Positions 34,868 to 45,200 of a stretch of 64,000 nucleotides of DNA are shown one piece after another. The DNA comes from Acidobacteriota bacterium (GTDB lineage Bacteria; Acidobacteriota; Blastocatellia; Pyrinomonadales; Pyrinomonadaceae). The first letter of the stretch is position 1; the number at the start of each line of letters is the position of its first letter. Under the pieces are notes generated by a model that was not told where the DNA came from, did not search any database, and saw nothing but the letters and a program-made list of their open reading frames with translations. The stretch spans positions 1-64,000 of the forward strand of contig JAFAZX010000078.1 in NCBI GenBank assembly GCA_019239425.1. Reading direction: 5' to 3'. A program made the translations under genes and the position numbers.

Positions 34868-35620
34868 ATGCGATCCAGACCTTTCTATTTCCGGTTGGCC
34901 CTGTCAATCATCGGGCTTCTCCTCACCACGGGCTCCTTCGGCGCGCGGGTCGCGCGAGCGCAGAACACCTGGAGTCAACCCGTCACGGTCACGCGCAAAG
35001 TGAAGCCCAGGAGAAAATATAAAGTCCGGGTTCGGCCGCGACAGACGGTGCGGGTGCGTTTGCTCTCCGTGCAGTTCCGCATCATGATCGTCGGCCCGAG
35101 TGGCGCGGCCACGGAGATCAACCCGCAGGCCGTCTTCAACCCGGGCGACCGCCTGCGGCTGGCCGTCAAGGCCAACCAGCGGGGCTATCTCTACATCATC
35201 CACCAACCCGCGCCCAACCAGCCGGGCGCCCTCCTCTTTCCAGATTCGCGCATGAACAACGGGCAGAACGAGGTGGCGCAGGAGGTGGAGTTTGTCGTCC
35301 CTCCGGGGTGCCCGCCCGCCCCCCCGCAAGCCTGCTCCTACGAGGTGAACTCGGTGGCCGGGCAGGAGGTCTTCACCGTAGTCTTCAGCCGTGACCAGTT
35401 CCTGGATTTACCCAACACCGCGACGGATGTCATGGGCGGAATCAGCCCGCAATTCCTTCAGCAGTTGGCGAGCCAGTCGGAGCAGCAGTTGAGCAGGCCG
35501 CAGCCCGGCGACACGGCCTTCTCCGTCCGGATCAGCAATTTGAACCGCGCGGACAACGAGGAACTCATCGTCCCGTACATACTCAGAAAGAGCGGCCGCT
35601 CCGGCACGAGCATCAGGTGA
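34868..35620 (+). CDS. Secreted DUF4384 protein
   Basis: This 250-residue protein has a signal peptide (MRSRPFYFRLALSIIGLLLTT...ARAQ), a basic linker rich in Lys/Arg and Val, and a beta-rich domain typical of DUF4384: AVFNPGDRLRLAVKANQRGYLYIIHQ, GALLFPDS and a C-terminal FSVRISNLNR. DUF4384 proteins commonly stand beside Ser/Thr kinases and surface systems, but their role is unknown. I start at ATG 34868, with GGAGGA upstream, not at 34841. There is no lipobox. It could contribute to envelope anchoring in this TssJ-less system, but nothing proves it. Confidence 0.8.
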   Translation: MRSRPFYFRLALSIIGLLLTTGSFGARVARAQNTWSQPVTVTRKVKPRRKYKVRVRPRQTVRVRLLSVQFRIMIVGPSGAATEINPQAVFNPGDRLRLAVKANQRGYLYIIHQPAPNQPGALLFPDSRMNNGQNEVAQEVEFVVPPGCPPAPPQACSYEVNSVAGQEVFTVVFSRDQFLDLPNTATDVMGGISPQFLQQLASQSEQQLSRPQPGDTAFSVRISNLNRADNEELIVPYILRKSGRSGTSIR

Positions 35621-35650
35621 GCGCTCGGCGGGCGGGCTGGACAACTCCGG

Positions 35651-36871
35651 ATGCAGACGGCAACGCTCATCATCAGCCAACCAAACCGCGCACCGATCAA
35701 GCTGGAAGCCGACGGCAGTCCAACCTCCATCGGCCGGGCGGCCGGCAACATGGTCTGCCTCGACGGCGATGACAACGTCTCAAGTTATCACGCGGTCATC
35801 GAAGCCCGCGGCGACGGCTGGTGGGTGTGCGACTTGGGAAGCCGCAACGGGACGACGGTTAACGGCGAGCAGGTTGAGTCCGAACGCAGACTGTCCGACG
35901 GCGACGTGATCTGCGTCGGGGGCGGAAGCACGATAGAGATTCACCCCCGCGATACCGGCGATGGGGGCGACTCGCCGCCGCCCCCGAACTGGTCGAAAGT
36001 GATGACGGTCGTGGCGGTCGTCGGCGGCTTGGCGGTGACGCTGGTCGTGCTCGTGCTGCTTGGCCGCGCCATCAGCTCGCGCACCGGCGGAGAGGAGGCG
36101 GCGCGGAAGAACAACAACCAGCAGACTAATACCCAACCGACCCGACCCCCGACTCCGCCGCCGGCCACCCCCGCGCCGCCCGGGATAGATAGCGTCACGC
36201 TGCCGCCACCGCCCCCGCCGCCGCCCGTGTCGAAAGACGCAGACCAGTTGCGGGAGCTGGCCCGGACTCTGGCCCTCCAAATCTCGCAGAAGAACGTCTA
36301 CACCTTCGACCCTGCGTTCGTTGAACTGATCCGGAGTTATATTGACGAGTACCGCGCCGACCCGCGCTATTTCGAACGCGCGCGGCGTTACAGCGACGAG
36401 ATCAACACCGAGTTCACGAATCAGAACGTCCCGCCTCTGCTCGGCTATATCATGGCGATGAGCGTAAGTAAGTTCGAAGACCAGGGGGGCGGCATCTGGC
36501 AACTGCCGCCGTCCGTGAGAGAGCCCGCGCCGCAAGACGGCGCGCCGGGCGCCTCCGCCACGGCCGGCTCGACCAGGGCCGCAGCCAAGTACATCAGGGG
36601 CCTGCTGAATCAGTTCGAGGTGCAGGGCTTCCCGTACGTCGCGGCCTGCTACGGGATGACGCCCAGCGAGTACGGCGAGGTCAAGAATCAGCTGGAGCGG
36701 AAAGACCCGGACGGCCAGAACCGCTACGACTTCTGGAAGATGAAGAACGCGAACGTCGTCCGCGACCAGCAGGTCAAACGTGTCGCGCGCTTCTTCGCCG
36801 CCGGCATCGTCTGTGAGAACCCCGAACAGTACGGGCTGAAGACGAAGTCGCTCTCCACTCTGGTTGATTAG
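35651..36871 (+). CDS. FHA-TM protein 1 with transglycosylase-like C-terminus
   Basis: This 406-residue protein has an N-terminal FHA domain, with SIGRAAGNMVCLDGDDNVSSYHAVI and DLGSRNGTTVNG, that binds phosphothreonine. It has a TM helix (about 118-140), a Pro-rich linker and a helical C-terminal domain whose PPLLGYIMAMSVSKFED segment lines up with the SLT active-site region of its neighbour. The usual catalytic Glu-Ser there is replaced. It probably binds but does not cleave peptidoglycan. It is one of three tandem paralogues. Confidence 0.82.
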   Translation: MQTATLIISQPNRAPIKLEADGSPTSIGRAAGNMVCLDGDDNVSSYHAVIEARGDGWWVCDLGSRNGTTVNGEQVESERRLSDGDVICVGGGSTIEIHPRDTGDGGDSPPPPNWSKVMTVVAVVGGLAVTLVVLVLLGRAISSRTGGEEAARKNNNQQTNTQPTRPPTPPPATPAPPGIDSVTLPPPPPPPPVSKDADQLRELARTLALQISQKNVYTFDPAFVELIRSYIDEYRADPRYFERARRYSDEINTEFTNQNVPPLLGYIMAMSVSKFEDQGGGIWQLPPSVREPAPQDGAPGASATAGSTRAAAKYIRGLLNQFEVQGFPYVAACYGMTPSEYGEVKNQLERKDPDGQNRYDFWKMKNANVVRDQQVKRVARFFAAGIVCENPEQYGLKTKSLSTLVD

Positions 36872-36886
36872 CCGGAGGGCCGACCG

Positions 36887-38302
36887 ATGACCGAAGTCAC
36901 ACTCACAGTCCGCTCGGCCGAGGGAACGAGGGAAGTCCGGCTCCAGGGCGACCGGCTCACCATCGGGCGCGGCGACGCATCACTCGTCATCGCGGACGAG
37001 GGGTTGTCGAGGCTCCACGCGCGCATCCACAGGGAGGGCGACCGGGTCTGGCTCATCGACGAGGGTTCGAGAAATGGCAGCTACGTCAACGGCAGGCCGG
37101 CGGATGCGCAGGGCACGCCGCTCGCCGACGGGGACGAGATCACTCTCGGGAATCATACGACCATCACGGTCAACATCCGCGACGCCTCCCAACCACCGCC
37201 GGGGCCTCAGTCCAGGCCGTCGTTGCTGCTGATGCTCGGCCCCGTGTTAGCCGCGGTCGTGGTGCTGCTCGGCGTCGTTGTCTTCAGTTCGTCAAGGCCG
37301 GCGGGGGGCGGCCCCGACGGCGACGGCCGGGTCGTTAACAGCGTGCCCGACCGGACGCCAGACGACGCGCCCCCGACCCCCAAACCGTCGCCGGTCGTCC
37401 AGCAGTCGCCCGCGCCGGCGCCGACGGCCGTGCCCGCGGCGCCGGAACCGCCGTCCGCAGGCGACGAAGACTCACCCGCCGCCTCCGTCACGCTCTACCG
37501 GAAGATGACGGACGAGCAGAAGATCGCCTTCATCAAAAGTCGCGCGAAGCACGTCTCGGTGCTGATGAGCGGGCGGCCCTACGCGATTACCCCCGAGGTC
37601 GCCGGCTACATCAAGTATTGGCTCGACGCTTTCGCCGGCCGGGTCGGCAACAACGGGGGGCGGAAGATGTGGAGCGGCGACATGCGCCTCGTCTTCGAAG
37701 AGGCGCAGCGCTACGCGCCGCTCATCATCAACGCCTTTGAAGACGAGCACGTGCCCCCGGTCGTGGGCCTCTACCTCCCCGTGATCGAGACCGAATACCA
37801 TAACGTCGACACCGAAAACAAAGCGCACGCGAAGGGGCTGTTTCAGTTCGTACCCGGGACGGCGCGCGGCTACGGCCTCGACCCTGACGACCGCACCAAC
37901 GTCGAGAAGATGGCGCCGGCCGCGGCCCGCCACATCCGCGACAACATGCTGGAGTTCGGGAACGATTCGATGAGCGTCGCGATGGCTATCGCCGGATACA
38001 ACCGCTATACGCAGAGCCTTCTGCGTGACCTGCGCACGGTCTCCCAGATCGGGAACAGCGAGGAGAAGGAGCGGAGTTTCTGGACGCTGGTCGCCAACCG
38101 GGGCGTGCTCGACCACTACTTCCAGAACGAGAACAAGAACTACGTCCCGCGGTTCTTCGCCGCGGCGATCATGGGCGAAACCCCCTGGGCCTTCGGCCTG
38201 GAGATGCGCCCGCTCTCCACCTACACCCAGAGAACCAGCACGTCCGGGGGCGGGGCACCGGACAAGCCTGAAACGGCGCCCCCCAAGAGTGATGCACCCT
38301 GA
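36887..38302 (+). CDS. FHA-TM protein 2 with lytic transglycosylase (SLT) domain
   Basis: This 471-residue protein has an FHA domain (LTIGRGDASLVIADEGLSRLHARI, DEGSRNGSYVNG), a TM helix (about 110-132), a Pro-rich linker and a periplasmic SLT domain. PPVVGLYLPVIETEYHN holds the catalytic Glu, followed by AKGLFQFVPGTARGYGLD and AMAIAGYNRY, all typical of family 1 transglycosylases. It should open peptidoglycan for the T6SS while tied to phosphothreonine signalling on the inside. It is the only one of three paralogues with a complete catalytic set. Confidence 0.88.
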   Translation: MTEVTLTVRSAEGTREVRLQGDRLTIGRGDASLVIADEGLSRLHARIHREGDRVWLIDEGSRNGSYVNGRPADAQGTPLADGDEITLGNHTTITVNIRDASQPPPGPQSRPSLLLMLGPVLAAVVVLLGVVVFSSSRPAGGGPDGDGRVVNSVPDRTPDDAPPTPKPSPVVQQSPAPAPTAVPAAPEPPSAGDEDSPAASVTLYRKMTDEQKIAFIKSRAKHVSVLMSGRPYAITPEVAGYIKYWLDAFAGRVGNNGGRKMWSGDMRLVFEEAQRYAPLIINAFEDEHVPPVVGLYLPVIETEYHNVDTENKAHAKGLFQFVPGTARGYGLDPDDRTNVEKMAPAAARHIRDNMLEFGNDSMSVAMAIAGYNRYTQSLLRDLRTVSQIGNSEEKERSFWTLVANRGVLDHYFQNENKNYVPRFFAAAIMGETPWAFGLEMRPLSTYTQRTSTSGGGAPDKPETAPPKSDAP

Positions 38303-39509
38303 AGTCACCCTCACGTTCAACGACGAGGCGGGGCGTGAGCGCCGGGTGAAGGTTCACGCCGGGCGCTTCAGCATCGGCCGCGGCCCGGAGAACGACCTGG
38401 TCATCAGTGACCAGCGCCTCTCGCGCCGGCACGCGGTCATCGAGAATTTCGGGGGCGGCGTACGGGTCACGGACTGTGGCTCGCAAAACGGCACGCGCGT
38501 CAACGACGTGCCGGCCGTCGGCGCGGTCGAACTGCGCGACGGCGACATCATTGCGCTGGGCGGCTCGTGCGACCTCGCCGTCAGCATCGGCGCCGCGGGG
38601 TACTCCGTTGACTCAGAGCGTCCGTTCGCTCCCGCGCCGTCGTGGCTCCCTGACTGGCTCAGCGCCCCCGTCGTCGCCGTGGCTTCGATTGTGTTGATTG
38701 TGCTCGCGGCCGCGACACTTATCATCATTCAGCAATCCAAGTCGGAGGAGACAAGTGCCGGGACTAGCCACCAAGACCCGGTCATTAACCAGGATGACAA
38801 CGATAACCGGCGTGACGATAACCGGAGCGGCGACGGGTCTCCTCCGACGAACACTGCGTCCACGCCTACGCCGGGCGTAGACGCCGTTCGGACTTCCGAC
38901 CCCCCCGCCTCCGAACAGGTCAAGAAGGACACGAAGAATGTGATGCGCCGCCTCGGCGACGGGAGCGGGCTGTACATCTCCGAGGACGGACTGCGCGATG
39001 TCGCGGCTGCGGTCGAAGGTTTGCGCGGCTCGCCCGCCGTGCGCGAACAGCTTGTCGCCATGGGCAGAGACGGCGCCGAGGTCGCCGCGCAGGCGCGCAG
39101 GGCGGGGCTCGACCCCGCCCTCCTGATCTACGCGGCGCTGGCGGAGACGGCCGGCGGGGGCGCGTCCAACCCGAAGGCGGCCGCCGGCGCGCTCCTGCGA
39201 GACATGCTGGACTCGCAGGTGACAATCGGGACGCAGACGGCCAACAGCAGCCTGCTCCTCGTCGCGGCGTGCAAATACGACTTCAAACCCGGCGACAAGA
39301 AGACGGCGCATCCTTTAATAGCCCACGCCCGCGTCTTAGGCAGCAAGGCCAAGGTCGAGCCGGGCGTGGCGCGCAGCGTCTGGTTTCTGCGCGAGAAGGG
39401 CGGCATCTCCGACGCGGCTTACAATTTCGTCCTCCGGTTCCTGGCGCTCGCCGTCATCGCGCGGAACCCAAGCCGGTACGGGACGGACGCCGACCCGCTC
39501 CCGTGGTGA
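38292..39509 (+). CDS. FHA-TM protein 3 with degenerate C-terminus
   Basis: This 405-residue protein overlaps the previous stop by 11 bases (ATG 38292). It has an FHA domain (FSIGRGPENDLVISDQRLSRRHAVI, DCGSQNGTRVND), a TM helix (about 120-145), a polar linker and a helical C-terminal domain. There, RRAGLDPALLIYAALAETAGG resembles the start of an SLT domain with AET in place of a clear catalytic Glu-Ser; the downstream SLT motifs (GLFQF, AxAxYN) are absent. It probably has a binding or scaffold role next to its active neighbour. Confidence 0.8.
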   Translation: MHPEVTLTFNDEAGRERRVKVHAGRFSIGRGPENDLVISDQRLSRRHAVIENFGGGVRVTDCGSQNGTRVNDVPAVGAVELRDGDIIALGGSCDLAVSIGAAGYSVDSERPFAPAPSWLPDWLSAPVVAVASIVLIVLAAATLIIIQQSKSEETSAGTSHQDPVINQDDNDNRRDDNRSGDGSPPTNTASTPTPGVDAVRTSDPPASEQVKKDTKNVMRRLGDGSGLYISEDGLRDVAAAVEGLRGSPAVREQLVAMGRDGAEVAAQARRAGLDPALLIYAALAETAGGGASNPKAAAGALLRDMLDSQVTIGTQTANSSLLLVAACKYDFKPGDKKTAHPLIAHARVLGSKAKVEPGVARSVWFLREKGGISDAAYNFVLRFLALAVIARNPSRYGTDADPLPW

Positions 39510-39685
39510 CGAACCCGGACTGATTTCGTTGACAAAGCGCGGGGCAGGGAAGACAATTCAAAGCCCTTCAAGTCCGACGGCCCGTCCGCCCAGGACGGTA
39601 ACACGGCCCGACGCCGTGGCCGCATGACGAGGACACACCAGACGCCGGGCGCCCGCACGTACCCGCGCCGCAACTGAGGGAGGTT

Positions 39686-41077
39686 ATGAGTCCTTATCGA
39701 AAGATCGTGTGGAACGAGGGAATGCTCCTCAGCCCCCACCACTTTCAACAGTGGGACAATTACCACGAGGAGCAGTTGAACTCGCGCCTCGCCTCAACCC
39801 TGCCTTACGAGTGGGGCGTGCTCGACCTGCAACTCAACACCGATTCGATAGCCAACGGGTTGGTCGAGTTGACCATCTGCCGCGCCGTGATGTCCGACGG
39901 CCTGCTGCTCAACATCCCGGACGGCGACCCGGCGCCCGCCCCCCGCCCCGTGGAAGGGCGCTTCAAGCCGGAGACCAACCGCCTCGGCGTGTACCTTGCG
40001 ATTCCGGCCAAGGCGGCCGGGACGGTCTCCTTCCAGACCAACGGCGGCGAGCGCGGGCAGATGGTTCGGTACTGGCAGGAAGTCGGCACGATGACCGACG
40101 AGACCACCGGGCAGAACGAGCAGCAGATCGCCTTCGCGCGCAGCAACCTGCGGCTACTCTTCGCCGACGAACTGCGCGACGGCTACCGCTCAATCAAGAT
40201 CGCCGAGATCGAGCGCACGTCGGCGACCGGTCAGCTAATGGTGTCGAAGCATTACGTACCGCCCGCACTAAACGCCGCCGCCTCGGCGTGGCTGGTGGAG
40301 TCGCTCGACCAGATCGTCGGCCGGCTGATTGCCAAGAGCAGTTCGCTCGCCGAGCAGCGCCGCCATCGCACGGACTCGCTGGCGGACTTCACCACCTCAG
40401 AAATACCTGTCTTCTGGCTGCTCCACACCGTGAACTCGGCGATCCCGGTCTTGGGTCACCTGAACCGCCTGTCGAGCGGCACGCACAGGCGCGTCGTTCA
40501 CCCCGAACGCCTCTACGCGGAGCTGGCCCGGCTCGCCGGGCAGTTGATGACCTTCGCGGTGAAAAGCCGCCCCGACGACAGCGTCCACCCCAAGGACATC
40601 GTCCAGTACGAGCACGAGAACCTTTACTTCACCTTCCATTGGCTGTTCGAGAAGATTAAGGACCTCCTCGAACGGGTGATCCCGACCCGCTACGTGCAGA
40701 TACCGCTCGAAAAGACGCGCGATTCGGTCTACGTTGGGCGGGTGGCGGACGAGCGACTGCTCGCCGAGGCGGCCTTCTACCTCGGCATTCACGCGCAGAT
40801 TCCGGAGGGCCGCCTGATCGAGCGCGCGCCCCGCCTCATCAAGGTCGCCTCGCGCGACGACATCGACGGCGTGATCGGCGGGATGGAGCCGGGCCTCACG
40901 ATGACGCACGCCTCGCCGCCGCCGGCCCCGATCCCCACGCGCGCCGGGTTTCACTACTTCGCGCTGGATAAATTCGGCGACCTGTGGGACGCCATCGACG
41001 GTTCGAAGACCATCGCCGTCCACGTCCCCATGGAATTCACCGACGAGAAGGTCGAGCTGTTCGCGGTCAAGCCGTAG
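39686..41077 (+). CDS. tssK: T6SS baseplate protein TssK
   Basis: This 463-residue protein starts MSPYRKIVWNEGMLLSPHHFQQWD, the invariant TssK opening, and keeps the family length and the C-terminal block HYFALDKFGDLWDAIDGSKTIAVHVP. TssK links the baseplate to the TssLM membrane complex. It opens the machine genes after a 176-base gap from the FHA group. Confidence 0.95.
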   Translation: MSPYRKIVWNEGMLLSPHHFQQWDNYHEEQLNSRLASTLPYEWGVLDLQLNTDSIANGLVELTICRAVMSDGLLLNIPDGDPAPAPRPVEGRFKPETNRLGVYLAIPAKAAGTVSFQTNGGERGQMVRYWQEVGTMTDETTGQNEQQIAFARSNLRLLFADELRDGYRSIKIAEIERTSATGQLMVSKHYVPPALNAAASAWLVESLDQIVGRLIAKSSSLAEQRRHRTDSLADFTTSEIPVFWLLHTVNSAIPVLGHLNRLSSGTHRRVVHPERLYAELARLAGQLMTFAVKSRPDDSVHPKDIVQYEHENLYFTFHWLFEKIKDLLERVIPTRYVQIPLEKTRDSVYVGRVADERLLAEAAFYLGIHAQIPEGRLIERAPRLIKVASRDDIDGVIGGMEPGLTMTHASPPPAPIPTRAGFHYFALDKFGDLWDAIDGSKTIAVHVPMEFTDEKVELFAVKP

Positions 41078-41153
41078 GCGACTGCGACGTTCTCCGGGCT
41101 TTTGCGACCGGGGCTAAGGTTTCAGCCTGCCGCCCATCATTTATAACCGACGC

Positions 41154-41852
41154 ATGACAACCTCCGTGGCCGAACAGCAACCGCCCTTCAGCCGCAGCGC
41201 CAGAACCGACAACGGCCTTCTGACTCTGGCCGCTCCGGTGTTGGAGTTGGTGCTGAAACTGCGGGCGGGCGTCATCCCGACATCGGAAGAGGTGCGCCCC
41301 GTGGCGAACAACCTGTTCAGGCAGTTGGAGCAGGGCGGGGCGACGCTGGGGTATTCGGAGAGGGAAGTCCAGGAGGCCAAGTTCGCGCTCGCGGCCTTCG
41401 TGGACGCGACGGTCCTGAACAACGACTTCCCCCAGCGCGACGAGTGGGAGCAGCATCCGCTAGAGCTTGAACACTTCCACGACAACCAGGCGGGCGTCGA
41501 GTTTTTCAACCACCTGGGTCGCCTGCTGAAGAACATCGAAGCGGACGCGGACGTGGTCGAGATTTACTACCTCTGTCTGGTGCTCGGTTTCAAAGGCAAG
41601 TATAAAAGGTTCACCGACGGTCGGTTCAAGGCGCTGGTCGAGGACGTGGCCGGCCGTTTGCGCGCCTGCAACCGGCTCGGGGCGGGTTCCCTGTCTTCAC
41701 ACTGGCTCGTGACCGATCAGCCCCAGCTTCCGCCGCCCGCGGTGGTGCCGTTGTGGGTCAAACTCGCCGTCGCGGCCGCAGTCGGGGTCGTGCTCGTCGT
41801 CTTCCTCGTCCTATACGTCATGCTCCAAAACGAGCTGAAGGCGACCCCGTAG
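41154..41852 (+). CDS. tssL: T6SS membrane protein TssL (DotU/IcmH family)
   Basis: This 232-residue protein has the DotU-family cytoplasmic domain (FALAAFVDATVLNNDFPQRDEWEQHPLE, VEIYYLCLVLGFKGKY) and one C-terminal TM helix (about residues 200-224). There is no OmpA/peptidoglycan-binding extension, so wall anchoring would need another protein. TssL forms the inner-membrane complex with TssM. It follows tssK by 76 bases. Confidence 0.95.
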   Translation: MTTSVAEQQPPFSRSARTDNGLLTLAAPVLELVLKLRAGVIPTSEEVRPVANNLFRQLEQGGATLGYSEREVQEAKFALAAFVDATVLNNDFPQRDEWEQHPLELEHFHDNQAGVEFFNHLGRLLKNIEADADVVEIYYLCLVLGFKGKYKRFTDGRFKALVEDVAGRLRACNRLGAGSLSSHWLVTDQPQLPPPAVVPLWVKLAVAAAVGVVLVVFLVLYVMLQNELKATP

Positions 41853-41901
41853 CCCAAGCCTTTGCGGCTTCGAAGACGCCTCGCCGGGTTCGATGAAACG
41901 T

Positions 41902-41929
41902 TTGACACCGATTTTACATAAGATATAGG
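41902..41929 (+). promoter_or_regulatory. Predicted promoter upstream of tssM
   Basis: TTGACA (41902-41907), a 16-base spacer and TATAGG (41924-41929) form a good sigma-70-type promoter in an AT-richer stretch. It lies in the 357-base gap between tssL and tssM, the longest in the machine region. The remaining gap has no supported gene. Confidence 0.5.
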
Positions 41930-42209
41930 CTGACCGTATTTCTACCTGCTCTTTCAAGATCGGATGACCTTCAGACAGGCAGCCGTCACCATCCGCGCCT
42001 TTCCATTTAGCTCCGACCGCCAGGGTTTACATTATTCCCGGCGGCCCTCGCAGAGTAAAACCGTACTTCACGACTGACTGACAGAACATTTAATGGGTTA
42101 CGAGTCGAGGAAATAACACCACCGTCTAAAGAGGCCCTGCCCGGAGCATCGTAAGAAACGTTCTTGTGGGCTCTCACAGGCCGCACCCAGAAACCCCGGA
42201 CCGCAAGTC

Positions 42210-45200
42210 ATGTCCTGGCCCGCTCAACAAGTTAAATCCGCGCTGGGGCTTTTCGCTCTCGTCTCCGTGTACGGCGTCAGCGCCCTCCTGGTCTGGTTCC
42301 TCGGGGAGTTTTTAGGGCTGGCCCTCACGTGGAGGATCGTCCTCACCGCGCTCGTACTCATGACGTGGCCGGTCGCCGTGGTGGTTCAGCACTACCGCAA
42401 GAGCCGGGCGGGGCGGGGGCCGGCGCCCGCGAACGGCGGACGGGCGGAGGCGGCACGCCGGCAACGCCCGGACGAGCCGCCCCCCCCCAAAGGGACTTAC
42501 GAGGAGTTGACGCGCGGCGCCGAAGAGACGGTGCAGTGGTTGCGCGGGACTAGACTGAGCAAGACTCGGTCGGCGGACGCTGTCTACGCCCTGCCCTGGT
42601 TCCTGATCGCGGGGCCGCCCGCGAGTGGCAAAACGTCTCTGCTGCTCAACTCGGATTTGGACTTTCACCCCCTGCCGAGTCAGAGGGCCGCCGAGCAGAA
42701 CCTCGTCCGCCCCACGCGCCACTGCGACTGGCGCGTGACGGACTCGGCCATCCTGCTGGACACGAGCGGGCGCTACCAGGCCGAGGGCGCGGGCGCGGAC
42801 GAGTGGGCGGCGCTGGTCGAGACGCTCAAGCAGTACCGCAAGGGCCGCCCGCTGGACGGGTTCGTGATCGCCGTCAGCGCCGCCGCGCTGCTCGCCTCGG
42901 ACGAGGCCCAGATCGAACAGCAGGCGAAGGTGCTCCGCGCGCGGCTCGACGAGGTGATGAAGCGCACGCGAACCCGCTTCCCCGTCTACCTCGTCTTCAC
43001 GGGCGCCGACGCCATCGAAGGCTTCGGCGAGTTCTTCCGCACCTTCGGCCGGGGCGAACAGGCGCAGGCTTGGGGCACGACCATCCCGCTCCAACGCGCA
43101 GCGACAGCCCACGCGCTCTTCGACGCGGAGTTCGGCTACTACTACAACAAGCTCCTGCGCCGCAGGCCCGTGCAGTTGGCGGCCGCCACCCCGCGGGAAC
43201 AACTCCGCGTGCTCAAGTTCCCCGGCAGCTTTCGCCGCGCGCGCAAGCAGCTCGGCCTCTTCGCCACGGCGCTCTTCCGCCCCCACCCGTTCAGCGAAAG
43301 CCCGCTCTGGCGCGGGTTCTACTTCACCGGCGGGGTCGACGGAACGGGCGCGGGTTATTTCACGCGCGACCTGTTCCGGGAAGTTCTGCTGCGCGACAGA
43401 GACATCGCGGCCTGTCTCCAGTCCACGCGGCGGAGGCCGCACCTGCGGAGTGGCCTTCTGCTGGCGTGCACGGCCGCGTTCCTGCTCGTCTCTCTGGCCG
43501 GGATGATCGTCTCGTTCGGCAACAACCGGCAGTTGATTAAAGAGGCGCGCTCGCGCGAAGCCAGGGTCAGGCAGGTCAGGGCGGCCAACGCCAACAAGGA
43601 CTCCAGGGACGCGGGGGCCGCGCGCGAAGAGCTGGCCTCGCTCGAAGAGTTGCGGAAGACGCTTGAGGTGTTAAGCCGGAACGAGCGCGAGGGGGCGCCG
43701 CTCTCTTACCGCTTCGGGCTCTACGCGGGCGGCGAACTCGACACCCTGCGTGGCACCTACTTCAACGCGTTCGAGCCGAGGTTCCTGGCGCCGGCGATCA
43801 AGGGGCTCGAAAATGACCTCCGCCTGTTCGTCGCCGGCGCGGCGCCGCCGGCCGCCGCCGGCACGTCCGGCGACGCGCAACCGGCCTCCGAGGTCGAAGT
43901 CCTCGGTTCCCACTACGACCGCCTCAAGGCGTACCTGATGCTCGTCAGGCCGGATAAGGTTGAGTCCACGTTCCTCTACAACCAGTTGAAAGGGAAGTGG
44001 GCGGCGCTCTCGCCGCCCGACATGGAGGACGTGGCGCTGCGCCAACTCGACTTCTACTCGAGGCAGGCCGACCGCACCGGCCCGGACGTGCCGCACCCGC
44101 AGAACGACGCGACGCTCGTCAGGCAGGTGAAGGAGAAGCTGGTCGCCTACCCGATTCCCGAGCGCGTCTACAAAGAGATCACGAACGACGTGAACGGGGA
44201 ACTCAAGCGGGTCAGCCTGGAGACCATCCCCGGCGCCCTCGAAGGCAACATCCTGACGAGCTCGTCGTTCGTCCCCGCCAGCTACACCGTCGAGGGCTAC
44301 CGCAGGATACTCGACGAGTTCGAGTCCGCCCAGAAGAAGATCGGCCAGTACGACTGGGTGATGGAGGGGGTGAAGAGGGACGAGCAGAGCAACGAGGTGC
44401 AGAAGAAGCAGTTGGTCGAGAGCTATTACCGCGACTACACGGATCAGTGGCGGAAGTTCCTCCAGGGCATCAAGGTGCGCGGATACGATGACAAGGGGGA
44501 CGAGGTCAAGGCCCTCGGCATCATGTCTGACAGCACCTCGCCCGTCGACAGCGTGCTGCGCGAGGTGGCGCGGCAGACCAACGTCTCTTCGTCGCCGAGC
44601 AGCGGCCTCTTCGGCTGGCTCGGGGGGCTCTTCGGCCGGAGGGCGACCCAGTGCGCGGACACCTCGGTGGCGAAGGAGTTCTGCCCGGTCATCGAGTTCG
44701 TGGCCGGCAAGGCGGGCCAGCAGCCGCTGTCCCTCTACCGCACACAGCTCAAGAATGTGGCCGACGAGCTGAAGAAGAACGACAATCAACTGCCCGCCAT
44801 CGCGAAAGCGTTCCAGTCGGGCACCGACCCGGTCAAGCTCCGCGAGGCGCGCCGCGAGGTCGGCGACCTCCTGCAAGGCGGCCGCCTCAACACGACGCCG
44901 CCGAGCAAGGCCGCGGCCGACCTGCTCAGGCAGCCGCTCGACAACCTGAACACGCAGCTCGCCGGGGCCGACCTCAGGCAGGTCGAAGAACTCTGGCAGC
45001 AGCTCTCGCAGAAGGCGCAGGCGCTGGAGGCCGACTTCCCGTTCCGCGACGGCGGCAACGACGCTTCCGTCGAAAACATCGCCCGGTTCTTCAACCCGCA
45101 GGACGGGGAGCTGACGAAGTTCTTCAACGAGCGGCTCCGCCCGTACTTCGAGGACGACTGGTCGGTCAAGCGGGAGTCCGCGGAACTGTTCTCGCCCGAG

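Noticed and set aside
34868..35620. DUF4384 protein as TssJ
   Set aside because: It has a signal peptide but no lipobox cysteine, and is larger and differently folded than TssJ.
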